Below, piece after piece: positions 24,356 through 36,939 of a DNA stretch of 64,000 bases. The notes under the pieces are model-generated. The model made no database searches. It saw only the letters and a program-made list of their open reading frames with translations, and was not told the origin of the DNA. The position numbers were made by a program, and so were the translations under genes. Numbering within the stretch: the first letter of the stretch is position 1; each line of letters starts with the position of its first letter. Origin of the DNA: Bagarius yarrelli (taxonomy: Eukaryota > Chordata > Actinopteri > Siluriformes > Sisoridae); assembly GCA_005784505.1 (NCBI GenBank), contig VCAZ01000155.1, positions 177,947 through 241,946 on the forward strand, given 5' to 3'.

Positions 24356-24434
24356 GTGATTTTCACACACACACATACACACACACAAACATTTTTATAT
24401 GCAATGAGAGAATTATTTTTCAAGCTGAGCTACT

Positions 24435-25055
24435 TACCGCTATAAAAGACACCTGTCCACAGCAGCAATCAATCATTTAGATTCCAAAACTATCCAACAC
24501 GACCAAGACCAACAAGGTTTTTAAGTATGTCAGGGACAAGATTTTAGACCTAGACAATGCTGGAATGGGCTACAAGATCATCGCCAAACAGCTTAGTGAG
24601 AAGGTGACAACAGTTGGTGCGATTATTTGCAAATGGAAAAAACACAAAATAACTGTCAATCTCTCTCGGTCTGGGGCTTCATGCAAGATCTCTTTTGAGA
24701 AGTGTATATATTGTGGAGCTTTAATAATCATAAGAACAGAAAGGAATAAACCCAGAGCTAAACAAGAGAATCTTATCAATTATCTCAGAGTAGCTGGGAC
24801 AATATTCAATAAGAAAACTACTGGCTGGGTCCAGTATAGGCTTAGCTGAGTTTTACCCATGAACATGAATGATTTAGAGGAGAGGTTTTTGCCACCAAGT
24901 ACAGAGTCATGTTTTGCGAAGGGGCCAAATACTTATTTTACTCATTAAAATGCAAATCAAATTATAACCTTTTTGAAATTAGTTTTTTGGATGTTTTCGT
25001 TGTTATTCTGCAAACATACAAAATCAGCAGGGGCTGATATTTTTTAATAATTAAC
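24435..25055 (+). mobile_element. Tc1 element, internally deleted
   Basis: It has the family 5' leader (ataaaagacacctgtccaca), a transposase N-terminal remnant (24565 on: GYKIIAKQLSEKVTTVGAI, a Tc1 helix-turn-helix), and the 3' terminal part with gcgaaggggccaaatactta and acaaaatcagcaggggctga. The catalytic region is almost entirely gone. Same family as 21215-21500 and 38665-39020. Confidence 0.8.
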
Positions 25056-25149
25056 ATTTTTTTTTGTTACATGTTTTTTCAATAGGAAAAATATACTTGT
25101 ACAAATTGTATAAAAATAATATAATATAATATAATGTACTGCAATATTA

Positions 25150-25528
25150 TTAAGTTCAATGTTTGGCATTTACGTTGGAGATTTGACGACTACACTTGTT
25201 AACGCGCATGTCTGACTATCTACGAGTAAGACACGGGATGCTGGGCATAGCATTTACTGTGGCGTTCTTCTCCTTCTTTTGTGGTTTATTGGCGGTTGAC
25301 AAGCCAACTTATAGCCTATTACCGCCACCAACTGGACTGGAGTGCGAAGCATTGGCGGGAAGGGAGAAAGAACAGAAAAACACTGTGGCGTTCGCTACGC
25401 CAACTAGTGGTTGGGTGTCTGTAGCTGGCTCGTAACCCAAATTATAGCTTAAAGCAAAAAATCAGGTGAAAGTCAGCTCAAAAATTTCGTTAGTTGGGAC
25501 ACTCGTAAGTCATGGTACCACTGTATAT
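25150..25528. repeat. DNA-transposon-like repeat, one end visible
   Basis: The right end, read on the - strand, is CAGTGGTACCATGACTTACG, a terminal motif common in fish mariner-like repeats, followed by TA. The interior contains ttattggcggttgacaagcc and ttaccgccaccaactggact, which I recognise as repeat sequence but cannot assign. The left terminus was not found. Confidence 0.5.
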
Positions 25529-26340
25529 AAAAAAAAATATGTATGTGTGTTTGTTTGCCTAAAAGTACTCTGAACACTGCTGGCATCTCCAGGCAATTTA
25601 CAGTGCCGTGTAAATGTCAAATTTTTTCACATTTTGTCACCTTACAATCACAAACTTAAATGTATTTTTTTGATATTTTATGTGATAGACCAACACAAAG
25701 TAGCACATAATTGTGAAGTAGAGAAAATGATATACGGTTTTCAAAATTTTTAACAAATAAAAATCTGAATAGTGTGGCGTGCATTTGTATTAATTCCCCT
25801 GTACTCTGATACCCCTAAATAAAATCCAGTGCAATCAATTGCCTTCATAAGTCAAATAATTAGTTGATAGAGTCTACCTGTGTGTAATTCAGTCTCAATA
25901 TAAAGACACCTGTTCTGTGATGTCCTTGGTGGTTTGTGGTTTGAGAACACTAGTGAACAAACAGCATCATGAAAACCAAGAAACTTACCAGACAGGTGGA
26001 GAAGTTTAAAGCAGGGTTAGGTTATAAAAATATAGCCCAAGCTTTGAACATCTCAAGAAGCACTTTTCAAGCCATCATCCAAAAATGGAAAAAGTATGCC
26101 ACAACTGCAAACTGACAGACTGAGCAAGGAGAGCACTGGTCAAAGAATTAGCCAGGAGGCTTATGGTCACTCTGGAGGAGCTGCAGAAATCCACAGCTCA
26201 GGAGGGAAAATCTGTCCACAGGACAACTATAAGTCGTGTACTCCAGAAATCTGGCTTTTATGGAAAAGACATAAGAAGTCCCGTTTGCAGTTTAACACAA
26301 GCCATGTAGGGGACAGTGCAAACATTTGGAGGAAGGTGCT

Positions 26341-27164
26341 TGTAACAACTGTCCACTGAGGCAAGACAGAGTTAGAACCCAAGTTGCAGTTTATTTACAT
26401 TGATACTAAATACTAAACACTAGAGCAGGAACATAGCAGGAACAAAAACTTACTACAGTGGTACAGGGAACAACAAACCAAAAAGACAGGAGGATACAAG
26501 GGGTATATATGCACAGGACAAAACAAGCAACACCTGTGAACACTTAGGACCAAACTAACCATTGACAAGGACAAGGAAGCACATGACAGAAAGACATGAG
26601 GAACAGGGAATTAAACAAAACACTGCCTAGGCTAGCTAAGCTAGCTAGCATAGCTTAGCTTAGACACAAAACAAACAAAGAACATAAAACCAGACATAAC
26701 AATAGCAGTCTTTGGCAGGGCAGACATGACAGTACCAGTCTCAGGCACAGAAGGCCTGACAATATCCTCGTCGGACGTGGCAGGCTCCAAGAGCCTCCTC
26801 TGTCTGGGCATCAAGCTCTGGGTCTGGCTCCGGATCTGGCTCTTGGGCAGCCATCGTGGAGCTGGGCGGTGGCGCGGCGGCCATCGTGGAGCTGGGCGGC
26901 GGTGCGGCGGCCATCATGGAGGTTGGCGGCGGCGTGGCAGCCATCGCAGAGTTTGGCTGTGGAGCGACGGCCATTGTGGAGGTTGGCTGCAGGACAGCAG
27001 CCATCGTGGAGCTACAGGGTTCCTCATTTCTTAACCCCACTGTGAACGATGACTCGCTAAACAGCAAAGCATGGTCTATATATATTCAGCTAAAGACCAG
27101 GAAATATCTCCCTCTGGCATCTTAGACTGAAGCCAGTCATTAAGTCCATAGCGAAAAAAGTCTT
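26341..27164 (-). mobile_element. LTR-retrotransposon 3' fragment inside the Tc1
   Basis: Read on the - strand: a repeat-rich coding tail (about 27067 to 26741) and then an LTR at 26701-26341 (361 bp) starting TGTTATGTCTGG and ending CAGTTGTTACA. The LTR has a TATA-like catatatacccc and an aataaa signal just before ctgcaacttgggttc. The internal genes are absent, so the copy is 5'-truncated or rearranged. The GCTAAGCTAAG box links it loosely to 9140-9710, 28790-28945 and 54000-54775. Confidence 0.65.
26741..27067 (-). pseudogene. Pro/Ala/Met-rich repeat tail of an LTR element
   Basis: A 108-codon open frame with five and a half 30-bp repeats at 26850-27020 (+ strand unit gccatcgtggagctgggcgg...), giving a ten-residue repeat APPPSSTMAA. 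The two units nearest 26850 are almost identical. It ends in an acidic stretch (EPDPEPDPELD). No recognised domain; it is probably the disordered end of an element protein. The + strand frames across it are shadows. Confidence 0.5.
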
Positions 27165-27824
27165 ACCTCATCTAATCCAAATGCAATTTTAAATGCAAAG
27201 TGCTATGTGCGGAGAAAAGTTAACACTAAACACATCAGAACACATCACCCTGAACACACCATTCCAACTGTGAAACATGGAGGTGGTAGCATCATGCTGT
27301 GTGAATGTTTTATTTAGCATGGACAGGGAAGCTGGTCAGAGTTAATGGGAAAATAGATGGAGCTAAAAATTGTGCAATCTTGGAAGAAAAGGGGGTGCGA
27401 AAGACTTGAGACTAAAAAGAGGATTCACCTTCCAGCAATACATTGACCCTTAACATACAGCCCGATCTAAAATGGAATAGTTTGGATCAAAGAATATCCA
27501 TGTGTTAAAATGGCCCATGTTCAGACCTAAATCCCATTGAGCATCTGTGGCAAGACTGTACCCCAAAGCGGTAATTGCAGTGAAAGGTGCGAAAGGTTTG
27601 CCATACAAAGTATTGACACAGGGGGGCTAAATACAAATCCACACCACACTTTTGAGATTTTTATTTGCTTACAATTTTGAAAACCATGTATTATTATCGT
27701 TCCACTTCACAATTATGTGCTACGTGTTGGTCTATTACATAAAATGTCAATAAAATACTTTTAAGTTTTTGGTTGTAACGTGACAAAATGTGAAAAAGTC
27801 CAGGGGATCTGAATTTTTCATTAT

Positions 27825-28775
27825 TTTTTTTACACCTTTCCCCTTTCACCCGGCTCGGACCTTTTCTCGTTTTGTTTTGAACTGGGACTCTGTGTATAAA
27901 TATATATATACTTACAGACTATCACAAATTTTTTTTCTTTATTTGTTAAAATGGACAAGTGCAAAAAGTTTCACTACTTTTACAACTCAACATAGAATAG
28001 ATCTGTGGGCAAGCCTCACGAAATAAAATCTCTACATCTCTTTATTGTTTATCCTTACTATTATTTGCAGGGTTCTTACACCTTTTATAGTGCTTAACAA
28101 GTTCAGTAATTTACATGTTGCCATATATTTAGCCTATCAGATAAAAGCTCAACATTTAACCAATTCAATCATAAGCTGCCAAAATTGCAGGACTTAAAGA
28201 GCTCAGTTTTGCAAACCTCAGTTGTGCAATGTAACCAAGGACATCTTGGAAAATGCTAACTGAAGCCTCATATCACTAAAAGTTTATGTCCCACCAAAAG
28301 AAATACTGCAAACATGACATTTTTCAGACCCTTTGACTCCACCGTGTAAACGCAAGACCAATATTAATTTGGTTTTTCGCTTTGTTTAACCGAGTGTGCT
28401 TCACTAACGCTAAATCACAAACTCAACTCATGAATGTCATAATGTAACTGCATACAGCATAAATAAATTTATATGTTGCTAAACAGTTAAAGGCCACTGA
28501 CAGAACACAATTCTGTATTTCTTAAATGCTGTCGGTATAATAAAATATTTATAGTGGAGCATTGATTCGGCACTTTTCATTGAGTTAAAATACGTAGAGA
28601 ACAAACTAGGTTAGGCGGAGCTGCAGAGTGAGCAAGGCGCAGGGATATGAGAAATCGGATAGGAGCTGCAGTGGAGCAATTGTAAAAGGCTTAGAGCACA
28701 GCGCTCAGAGCATATACTCGTGCATTGTTATCCATCTTTTTTCCCCGCAGTATGTGTAAAATTTTATGAAGTATC
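27825..28775. other. Intron sequence, no feature recognised
   Basis: AT-rich; no coding similarity found. Confidence 0.6.
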
Positions 28776-28779
28776 CGGT

Positions 28780-28955
28780 CTGTGAGCCTTGTGACCCATG
28801 TGTTCCTGTCATGTGATTCCCTAGTCTGTGTGCCTGTTCAAGTCAAGTCTAGCTTAGCCTTTGTTTATTGTTTTGTGTCACCTTGTATTTAAAAAAACTG
28901 CACTTGGGTTCACAACTGCTCGCCTTGTTAGTGAATTGTTACAACACCTAGATTC
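28780..28955 (+). repeat. LTR-like fragment
   Basis: It contains the ordered blocks ttcaagtcaagtctagctta, tttattgttttgtgtca, actgcacttgggttcacaac and a TTACA end, the same order as in 9140-9710 and 54000-54775. No flanking duplication was seen. Confidence 0.55.
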
Positions 28956-28959
28956 CTGA

Positions 28960-30530
28960 CTTGATTTTTAGTTGTTTGACACCTAGAATCAAGGTTTGCA
29001 TTCATCTTGAGAAATTTATCTTTGTTTTCATATGCAAAGACTTTCTTTTGTTTAACAGAAAGAAGTAATTACCATTATTATTATTTTTTTTATTAATTTA
29101 CCATTTTTGTCAGGAAATTACATTAGAACTTTTACATGACTACTTAGGACAAGAAAAGAAAACAACACTATAACATAGTGATTATCGTTGTGATTGTTAC
29201 TGTCCTTTAATATTTTTATCCTTGTTGTACAATTAAAAAAAATAAATAAATAAAACAGCAATATATTTAAGTGTTAATATGTATTTTAGAATAATACGTA
29301 GTTCATCACAGGAATTTCAGTGAAAGACATAATTATTAATAATATACTTAGAATATAGTACTATAATAGTACTTTAATATACTATGATATTTTATTCTCA
29401 TATTATAATTGATTTTTCTTATTTAAAAAAATAAAATGTAATTATTGTACTGTTGTCATGTAAAACATTTATAGTAATAAAAAGTTGCCAAATTCTAGTC
29501 ATACTCTGGATGTCTCTGTCTTCTATTTGGCTTTGTTTTTTTCTCTCTTTTTCTCTCTGGTCCACTTTTCCTTATTTTTTTTTTCTTTTTAATAACATAG
29601 TACTGGCACCAGTATTGAACTCTCTGACAATGCATTTGTAAGGAAATGTTGTTAATGCCAAAATGCTTGCAGTGAAAATACTAGCGTGAAAATGTGTTAT
29701 TGAAATATAAAAGAGCAAGAAATAAAACTGCCACATACACTGGACGCCCTGTCATAAATCATTTTGTTAAGCACCAGGTGGTCGGATGCTTCTTAGCACA
29801 GACTTGGGTTAAATTCACAAGTACACATTGTGTGTTCTGTCTAAAATTTGTGCTTCTAGCTCATCTGCAGCCCACAGATTGTCTACGATGGAAATTCCTT
29901 TTTGTGTAATCAGAGGGCAACAGTCATTCATACAGCTATTCAAAATGAAGAATCTTCTAGTTTTCTCTAACCACACTCAGTAATTTTTAACCGCATTTTT
30001 ACATTTATCTGTGCATTTACACTGAATTGGTTAGTGGAAACAAACGTGTAGAAGATAGGAAATCACTAAAATCTGCATATTCCAATGTCTTTAGCAAAAT
30101 TCGCTTTTAAGCCCTCACAGTCGGATTAGTTGGACTTTACAATTGGAATTAAACTCCCCAGGAAGCAAATTCACTAAGAGCAGTGCTCCATTACTAGTTA
30201 GAATTAATTTTAATAATGGAAGAAATGCACCATTTTGATGTCGATAGTCTTAATATTGAGTCTGCTTTTACCCATTGGTGGATCAATTTACTACAATAAG
30301 TAACTAAACCATGCTTTTACAAAGCTAAGCATAATAAATGGAATTATAGATTAATAAAATTCTAATTAATTGATCTATGCAATGTATACTGTACACTGCT
30401 TAAAAATCTTTAGGAAAACTTTGAAAACACATTAGAGCTCAATTTAAGAAAAACATCATATTAAATAAAAACAAAATGTGTGCCAGGGAAATCGATTTTG
30501 TTGAAATCTCATTACAACAACTTAGCAATG
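28960..30530. other. Intron sequence, no feature recognised
   Basis: AT-rich, non-coding. Confidence 0.6.
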
Positions 30531-30534
30531 GTAC

Positions 30535-30900
30535 TCAATAGTATGTATGACCCCCCACATGCTTGTATGCATGTCTGAAAAAGTTGCACCTAATGAAACA
30601 ACCTATGGGGTCCTGTGGTATATCTGCCCAGATCTGAACCAGGGCAGTATAGGTTATGACAGTGGGTTCAAGGATTTAATCCCGATAGCTAATGGCAGTC
30701 AGGGTGCCGTTGTCTAGACTTTAGAGGTATGTGCGTCCCTTCATGGACATGCCTACCTAGACCATCACTACCACTACCTAACTGGTCATGCTGAATGATG
30801 TTACAGGCAAGAGAACGTTCTCCATGGCTTCTCCAGACCCCTTCACTTTTGTGGCCTGCTGCAGGTAATTTTGTAGGGCTCTGGATTTGTAGGATTCTAT
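30535..30900 (-). mobile_element. Degraded Tc1 relic
   Basis: Several blocks match the better-preserved element at 44052-45537 in the same order and strand: ctaatggcagtcagg, ggtcatgctgaatgatgtta, agagaacgttctccatggct, tctccagacccc, and tgtggcctgctgcaggtaat. These encode - strand transposase segments around the DDE core. Heavily decayed, no ends found. Confidence 0.7.
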
Positions 30901-31734
30901 GGTGTTTAGAAAAATAAAAAACTTTTTAACAACTAAACCCAGATTAATTTATTGAGCAACATAAAAAATCTATTGTGTACTTGCAAATGCCCTCATTATG
31001 TTCAAATATTTTCCAGGGATTAGCAAACATTAAGTTTGTTTTAACAGACATCACATGACCAAAATATGAAACCATACATTTCCCCCATTCTGTTTTCAGT
31101 TAACCTTCTGTGGACACTGTCAATTAAAAAATTAGTTAATATAATATTTTAAACTAGATGCTTTGTTCATAAATAATAACTTAGATCTCGATCAAGAGAG
31201 GCATGTAATTTAGCAATATTGATTTTTGCGTTTCATTTTCTTTAATAAGGAAAGAGAAGAATCGGCTGCCATCATGACTAAATTACATCCTTCAGTGATC
31301 AGGCAAATTTTTTCAATGATCACCTAGCCCTCTATAGAGCTCAGACCTGCCAAATGCTCACTGCACCTATTAGTTTTAATTGCTCCTCCACTGTGATTAA
31401 GTCCCTTTTTGATGTGGTTTGACTGGGTTTCGAGCAAGATGGATGAGTCGCAGTTGTGTTCTTTATTGTGGCCTAGTGAAATTTTGGTTCAGTGGTTGGA
31501 TATCAGATAGCTGATATTATACTTACACCTTATAGTTTGAAGTCATTTCTGCAAAATGTATAATAGAATGGTAGATATAATGATTTCATGATAACTAATT
31601 GCATCAACTAAAAATGTTAATGATTCAAATACAAAAATATACAGTAAGTTAAACTGTCCACTATTACAGGCATGGGTTTTCTTAACTTATGTACATATAT
31701 ATACATATGATACATATATATCATGTATTTACAT

Positions 31735-31737
31735 ATA

Positions 31738-31812
<75 letters not shown>
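31735..31812. repeat. (TA)n microsatellite
   Basis: About 75 bp of TA, preceded by an irregular tacatatata region from 31690. Confidence 0.95.
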
Positions 31813-31815
<3 letters not shown>

Positions 31816-32204
31816 CATTATAGAATAAAACATAGATGATAAACAAAGTCTTGGGAAAGTAAAAATAAACAAATGTTTGTAACATGCCTGGAAATTCTTT
31901 TGCAATGACAGCACTGTTGTTCTATTGTCATCTATGTTGCTATGGATATCAATTTGTCACTTAAGTTTCAAGTGTTTCTTATTCTGCTGATAATTTAATA
32001 ATTATGTCTATTAATAAATAATTAAATACATTATTTTTAATTAATAATGAAAATAATAATATAGGTTGGCCTTTCTAAATTTATTCTTTATTATATAATT
32101 TTGTAGTATTTCAGCCTTTAGTGTATGATACCAGAGAGTGATGCACATTCTGTTTCTAGGGTTCTCCATACTGACACCATACTGTTATTTTCTCTGTCAT
32201 TTAG

Positions 32205-32380
32205 ATGGAAGCTCAATGGCACCAGCATTGATCCGACATTTAATTCGCGTTACACCCTCTTTGGTGGAAACCTCCGCATTACCCAGCTGAACAAAGACCA
32301 GGACTCTGGAATTTACCAGTGCTTTGCCTCCAATTCATTTGGGACTATCGTAAGCCGCAAGGCCAGCCTTACCTTTGCAT
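32205..32380 (+). CDS. Contactin exon: second half of Ig domain 1
   Basis: The exon is 176 bp, with acceptor ttag at 32201-32204 and donor gtaggt. It encodes the rest of Arg63 to the first base of Tyr122. The invariant Ig tryptophan is in WKLNGT, which is also an N-glycosylation sequon; the second Ig1 cysteine is in GIYQCFASNSFGTIVSR. The D-x-G-x-Y-x-C motif is intact. It ends in SLTFA, and the split Tyr completes the family linker FAYLENF with the next exon. Phase is 2 in, 1 out. Reading continues open for about 45 codons past the donor, but that part has no Ig character and is taken as intron. Confidence 0.95.
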
Positions 32381-33800
32381 GTAGGTTGCGTTGTTTATCC
32401 TATCTTTTTCCTTGTAGACTTGATGCAGGTAAAGGTATTGGGGTTGTAGTAATAATACATGTGTCTGCTGATTACAGTGATCAGTCATCTAAAAAGGCCT
32501 CTCATATTTAAATCCATCATGGAAATCAAAATTTTCCCATCAGTTAAATTAGTAAACTATCCATCTACAGTGTGTATGTGTGTGTAGTGGATGAAGCAGG
32601 ATGCAGCTGTAAAAAGTAAAATATCCTAAAGGGGGCCAAAAATAATTTAGGAGACATCTTAGGCCACTTTTCCATGCAGAAAATTGTAAACTCTTTTTTT
32701 GGAAATGTGAGCTGAATAAATTTACCACATGGTTTTTCAGTAGCCATCAAATCACATTGCGAAAAACTGATTTTTTTTGGTCAAATAACTAATTCTGTGT
32801 TGACTAGATAGTATTATGTTGGTCATTACAAGGAAACATCTATTTATTGCAAATGTCTAACCTTTTGACAATCTTCCTGAGAGTGGGAGCAAAACAACCA
32901 AAGCATCACTTAATCACAATTATATTTTACAGCCTGTATCATGTCATTGTATGCAGTTAAACATGCTGATAGTGTACATGGCCAAAGAGAACAAACACAG
33001 AACACATTTCTATTATAGGTGTTGTTTTAGTTCTCAGACACTGCACTTTGACAGGGTTTGGAACTTGAATCAGATAAATGATGTTTCTGAAATTGTGGCC
33101 TTTGGCGTCTTGTATATGTTCTTGTTTTGCTTTTTGATATTTTCTTAACATGTTCGTATCATTTCAGACTTTTATTTATTCATTCATTCATCAATTCATT
33201 TATTTATTTTTTGGTTTCTTTGTTTGTTTGTTTATTTATTTATGTGTTAGTTGTATTTTGAATAGCTTTTTTAATTTTTTTATATGCATTAACTGTGCCA
33301 GTTTTTGTATTACCTTTGTGTAAACCCCCCCCCTGTTGTTTGCTTCACTGTTAAAGGGTATCAGAGGGATACTGTCACACATAGAAAACTGACTGACAGA
33401 GCTATCAATTACCCAGAGTCCTGACCTTACATGAGCGCAGATTGTTGTCATGAGCATCTTGGCCTGTCTACCATCCATCTTTTTTATAACTCATACTATA
33501 ACTTAATTAACTTCAACGTGTGATGGATCAAGAAAGTAATTTAAAGGGCAGCTGATGTTATGAGACAGGCTATTTTATAATTTGGTTCCTTAATGCAGGT
33601 TAATTTAGGGGGAGTTTGGTTTTGGCTGTGGGAGTATAGAGAATCATATAGCATGGTGCATATTAATTTCCCAACTTTTGCATACGTACTGCTAAAAGCT
33701 CTTCATTTAGCGGGAAAAAAACAAATGCAAAATGCTGGCTGGTTCTTCTGCACAAGTATGGTATTAAAAATTATGTACATTACATATATATATATATATA

Positions 33801-34040
33801 CTCACTGGCCACTTTATTAGGTAATCCTGTTCAATTGCTTGTCAGCCAATCACATGGCAGCAACTCAATTCATTTAGGCATCTAGATGTGGTGAAGACGA
33901 CTAAAGTTCAAACCGAGCATCAGAGTGGGAAAGAAAGCGGATTTAAGTGACTTTGAACGTGGAACGGTTGTTGGTGCCGGATGAGCTAGAGTATTTCAAA
34001 AACTGCTGATCCACTGGGATTTCCATGCACAACTCTAAAA
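33801..34040 (+). mobile_element. Tc1 5' end (CACTGGCCACTTTATTAGG family)
   Basis: It starts at cactggccactttattagg following the TATA run at 33783-33800, with the characteristic 5' leader (cagccaatcacatggcagca). A transposase start follows, with KKADLSDFERGTVVGAG and then, out of frame, VFQKLLIHWDFHAQ corresponding to the helix-turn-helix. Truncated after about 240 bp. Confidence 0.85.
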
Positions 34041-34044
34041 TTTA

Positions 34045-36740
34045 CAAAGAATGTTAATTATAAATGATATAATATTAATGTGTAGACTAAATCTTTTAGT
34101 CTTTAGTATCAAGCCCATTTATTTGCCTATGTGGGCTGCAGAGGTATCACCAAAAATGTCTTTTAAAGTACTTGGTTTGGCAGCACAGATATTTTAAAAA
34201 TTTGAATAAAATTGTTATGGTCCATGTGTGCAGTGTTTTTGACATCATAGTTTAGCTTTGGAATTCAGTAAGGTACTTAATTAAAGCGTTAATGATAGAG
34301 AACAGTGCAAAGTAGCTTTACCATGTTCCCTAAGTGTCATTATCTTCAGAGGACCTTGATTTATATTATTATATTTCCCATGCTTCAGCTATTAGGTTTT
34401 ACTTTGCTGCATATTAACAACTCATTGGTTATTAAACATACTAATATATATTGAATTTTATATATTAAAGATAATATGAAGTATATTACAAGTATAATTC
34501 TTATAATTATATTTAACTTTGCTTGAGTAATGAAATTTGTCTTTTAACTGTTAATGATTCTTTATATATACTGTACACTATATGTGCAAGCTTTAATTAT
34601 CTCATTATTTGGGTGGATAATGAGTGATTTATAATCTAAATCAGTTTAATCACCTTTAAGGTTGCAGACAGAGTGCAGTAAAATTCTGCACACAAGATGG
34701 AGATTTAAGAGGTACATAATGCACCTGAATGACAATATAAACTGTTTTAATTAAGCTCAATATTTAATTACTTACCAATACAGCAATAACTTACATTTAT
34801 AAGAGAGAGAGGGAAAGATGAAGAGAAATACTATGATATAATAAATAAATATCTTTCAGTGTCATCGGTTTTACCAAATATTTTAAGAATACACGAATTA
34901 CATGAAAGGCACAAGGCTGAGAAGAAAATGGAATACATTCCATTTATAAATAACTTTGCTGTTCACTTATGTTAGACAATGGCATGCAGTGCCAATTAAA
35001 GAGATGCAACTCAGGTGTTGAAAACAAAGAAGCAGAATTTTAGACCCTGATAAAAAGGAAAAACAAAGGAAGAAAAAACATTTACAGTCTTCTTTAAATT
35101 CATGACTCGTTTGGGTACTTACACACAGTAAAAAAACAAGGGTTAATTAGGCTAAGATATTTTTATGCAAAAATTTGTTTGTGACTTTCTTCAAAAAGGC
35201 AATCTTTCTCTGATAAATAAAGATGCACAAATAGAGGTAAATAATGTAGTTGTACTTCAGTCAGTTCTGCAGGTTAGGCCCGAATTAGGTGTGGTTATAA
35301 AAAAAGTGAAACATACAGACAAAATTAGCGAATAAAAAGTTATTCAGGATAATGTTGATTACTGTGATTACCATCCGTTGCTCATAGTGTGTCTTGTGTT
35401 TCTGGGGGCATATTAAAGAGTGTTTCAGAACAATGAGTGCTGCAAAAACATCTGTTTTAAGACACTGAAAAGATAATTTAAATCGATTTTAAATTAGTTT
35501 TTATTTTATTTTTTTTTATTGTTTATTTACACTGTATGCTTTTACTCTGTACCAATTCACCCATAATGTAAATAGGGACTAAAGGCCTTTGCAGACTGAG
35601 AGTCATTGCACACTGAAATGAGTCTAAAATGTCTCTTATTTTTGCACATAAAAAAATAAATACCGTCTCACGTTGTGTCAATCTCGTTTACACACTATTT
35701 TTCGTATCCATAACAAGCATTGCGAGAGGTATTTTGACAATTCACAGCCACAATACAAGCAAAAACCAAAATGGTGGTTTTACTGCCCAGGTTGCACCCT
35801 TCCGATGCTGCAGTTTGGTGGGTGTGTGTATATATCTCTGACATACTGCCATTCTCTGTTTGGGATGAATTGGTTCACAAAAGTGGGTGGTCAGTGTGTA
35901 AAAGTGATGGACACAAAATACGAAAATTTTAGACTCAATGTAAAGACTCAAATTTGTATAGGCTTTTCCCTTTGGATAAATCAGTCTCTTTTGGATAAAA
36001 ATGTCTTTGCGGCATCCCAGCTTTTAATGCCCTAGCTAGGACAGCTCTTAGTGCAACCTATACAACAATGGTGTCTTGCAGCAAAGCAACCTTAATGTAC
36101 TTAGCCAAAAAAAGTGAAGAATCCTCTTATACAGATATTGGTGGTGAGTATCCCAAGATAGCTTTAAAGGTTCCATCTTTTGGAGACGTAAATCATAAAC
36201 ATTCTTTTTATCTATTTCCAAAATATCTCCCCAAAAAGACACTATTCCCCCTTTTGTGTAGTAAATTAATTCAGTACCTTAGATGTTGAATGCGTTTGTC
36301 CACTTTGTTCTCATGGGCTCTCCATTTCTGACTTCTGTCAGGCTTTTATCTAACATTCTGTCCTCAACCACACATGAAAGTGCTACTCCAGGCCTTTGTT
36401 GCTGCTCTATCATCAGCCAGATTGGAACCAATAGACTTACAATTGAAACTATTGGAGCTCTGCACTCTCGCAAACAAATGAGTTATGTTTCTGGTTTAAC
36501 AAAAAAGAGCAAAAGGCTTTTTTACGTTTTCTTTCAGTTTAAAGAGCAAAAGCTTTATGTGAAGTTGTGTTTATAAAAGTGGGGGTTTAATATTGAAATT
36601 GTGCAAATTGGTATATAGACAACTACTGACTGTGTAGAAGTGTTAAACTTAAGACCTTCTGAGATTTTTAGTCAATATAACAAAAAAATTCATATATTTT
36701 TAACTATTCAAGACCAGGTTCTCCATGCTGGTCCTGTTGG
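34045..36740. other. Intron sequence, no feature recognised
   Basis: AT-rich. Frames at 35629-36035 and 36068-36576 overlap one another on both strands without domains and are taken as chance. Confidence 0.6.
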
Positions 36741-36747
36741 CAGTGGC

Positions 36748-36936
36748 GTACATGTGGTAACCGTTGTTCCCTGATGGAGGGCACGCAGATCTTAGGACGG
36801 AACGATGAGCAGAATCGCGGCTGGCCTATTTATACCTGGGAGGCTGCTCGTCCAATTTCATTGGCCTTTTCAAACAAAATCAGAGATATTTTAGGCTCCC
36901 AAATGAATCTCAGGGAATAAGGGTTACCGTATGTAA
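36748..36936. repeat. Isolated DIRS-type inverted terminal repeats
   Basis: Left arm gtacatgtggtaaccgttgt tccctga (36748-36773) and right arm tcagggaataagggttaccg tatgtaac (36910-36936) are inverted copies with a few mismatches. Between them are about 136 bp with a TATA-like tatttatacctggg. The arms resemble the DIRS termini at 14454-14484 and 50062-50105 (tccctcagg, ggttac). There is no coding part: a solo terminus or a short non-autonomous derivative. Confidence 0.65.
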
Positions 36937-36939
36937 CCA

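Larger units (their letters stand above)
25969..27600 (+). pseudogene. Tc1 transposase, split by an insertion
   Basis: Start ATG at 25969: MKTKKLTRQVEKFKAG, then GYKNIAQALNISRSTFQAII, a paired-like helix-turn-helix. It continues out of frame to about 26340. After the insert, VKHGGGSIMLCECF, a degraded second catalytic region (FTFQQYIDP, normally QxDND) and LNPIEHLWQDCTP near 27520-27555 are seen. Frameshifts and an 824-bp interruption inactivate it. Confidence 0.85.
25601..27822 (+). mobile_element. Tc1 element interrupted by an LTR-retrotransposon fragment
   Basis: The left end CAGTGCCGTGTAAATG follows TA at 25599-25600. The left inverted repeat (tttgtcacc... caccaacacaaagtagcaca) is mirrored at about 27640-27822 (gtgtgctacgtgttggtc); the last bases of the right terminus are lost. 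Transposase pieces lie at 25970-26340 and 27165-27600. Between them 26341-27164 is a foreign insert: Tc1 reading stops after ggaggaaggtgct and resumes at cttacctcatctaatcc. Confidence 0.85.

Noticed and set aside
26726..27125. Gly/Ala/Val-rich + strand frames (102 and 89 codons)
   Set aside because: Shadows of a 30-bp tandem repeat, which is divisible by three and so open in several frames.
32381..32511. Continuation of contactin coding past the Ig1 exon
   Set aside because: The frame stays open after the gtaggt donor but has no Ig features, and the phase joins perfectly to 42310.
35629..36576. Cluster of frames on both strands
   Set aside because: Mutually overlapping, without family resemblance or transposon ends; consistent with chance.
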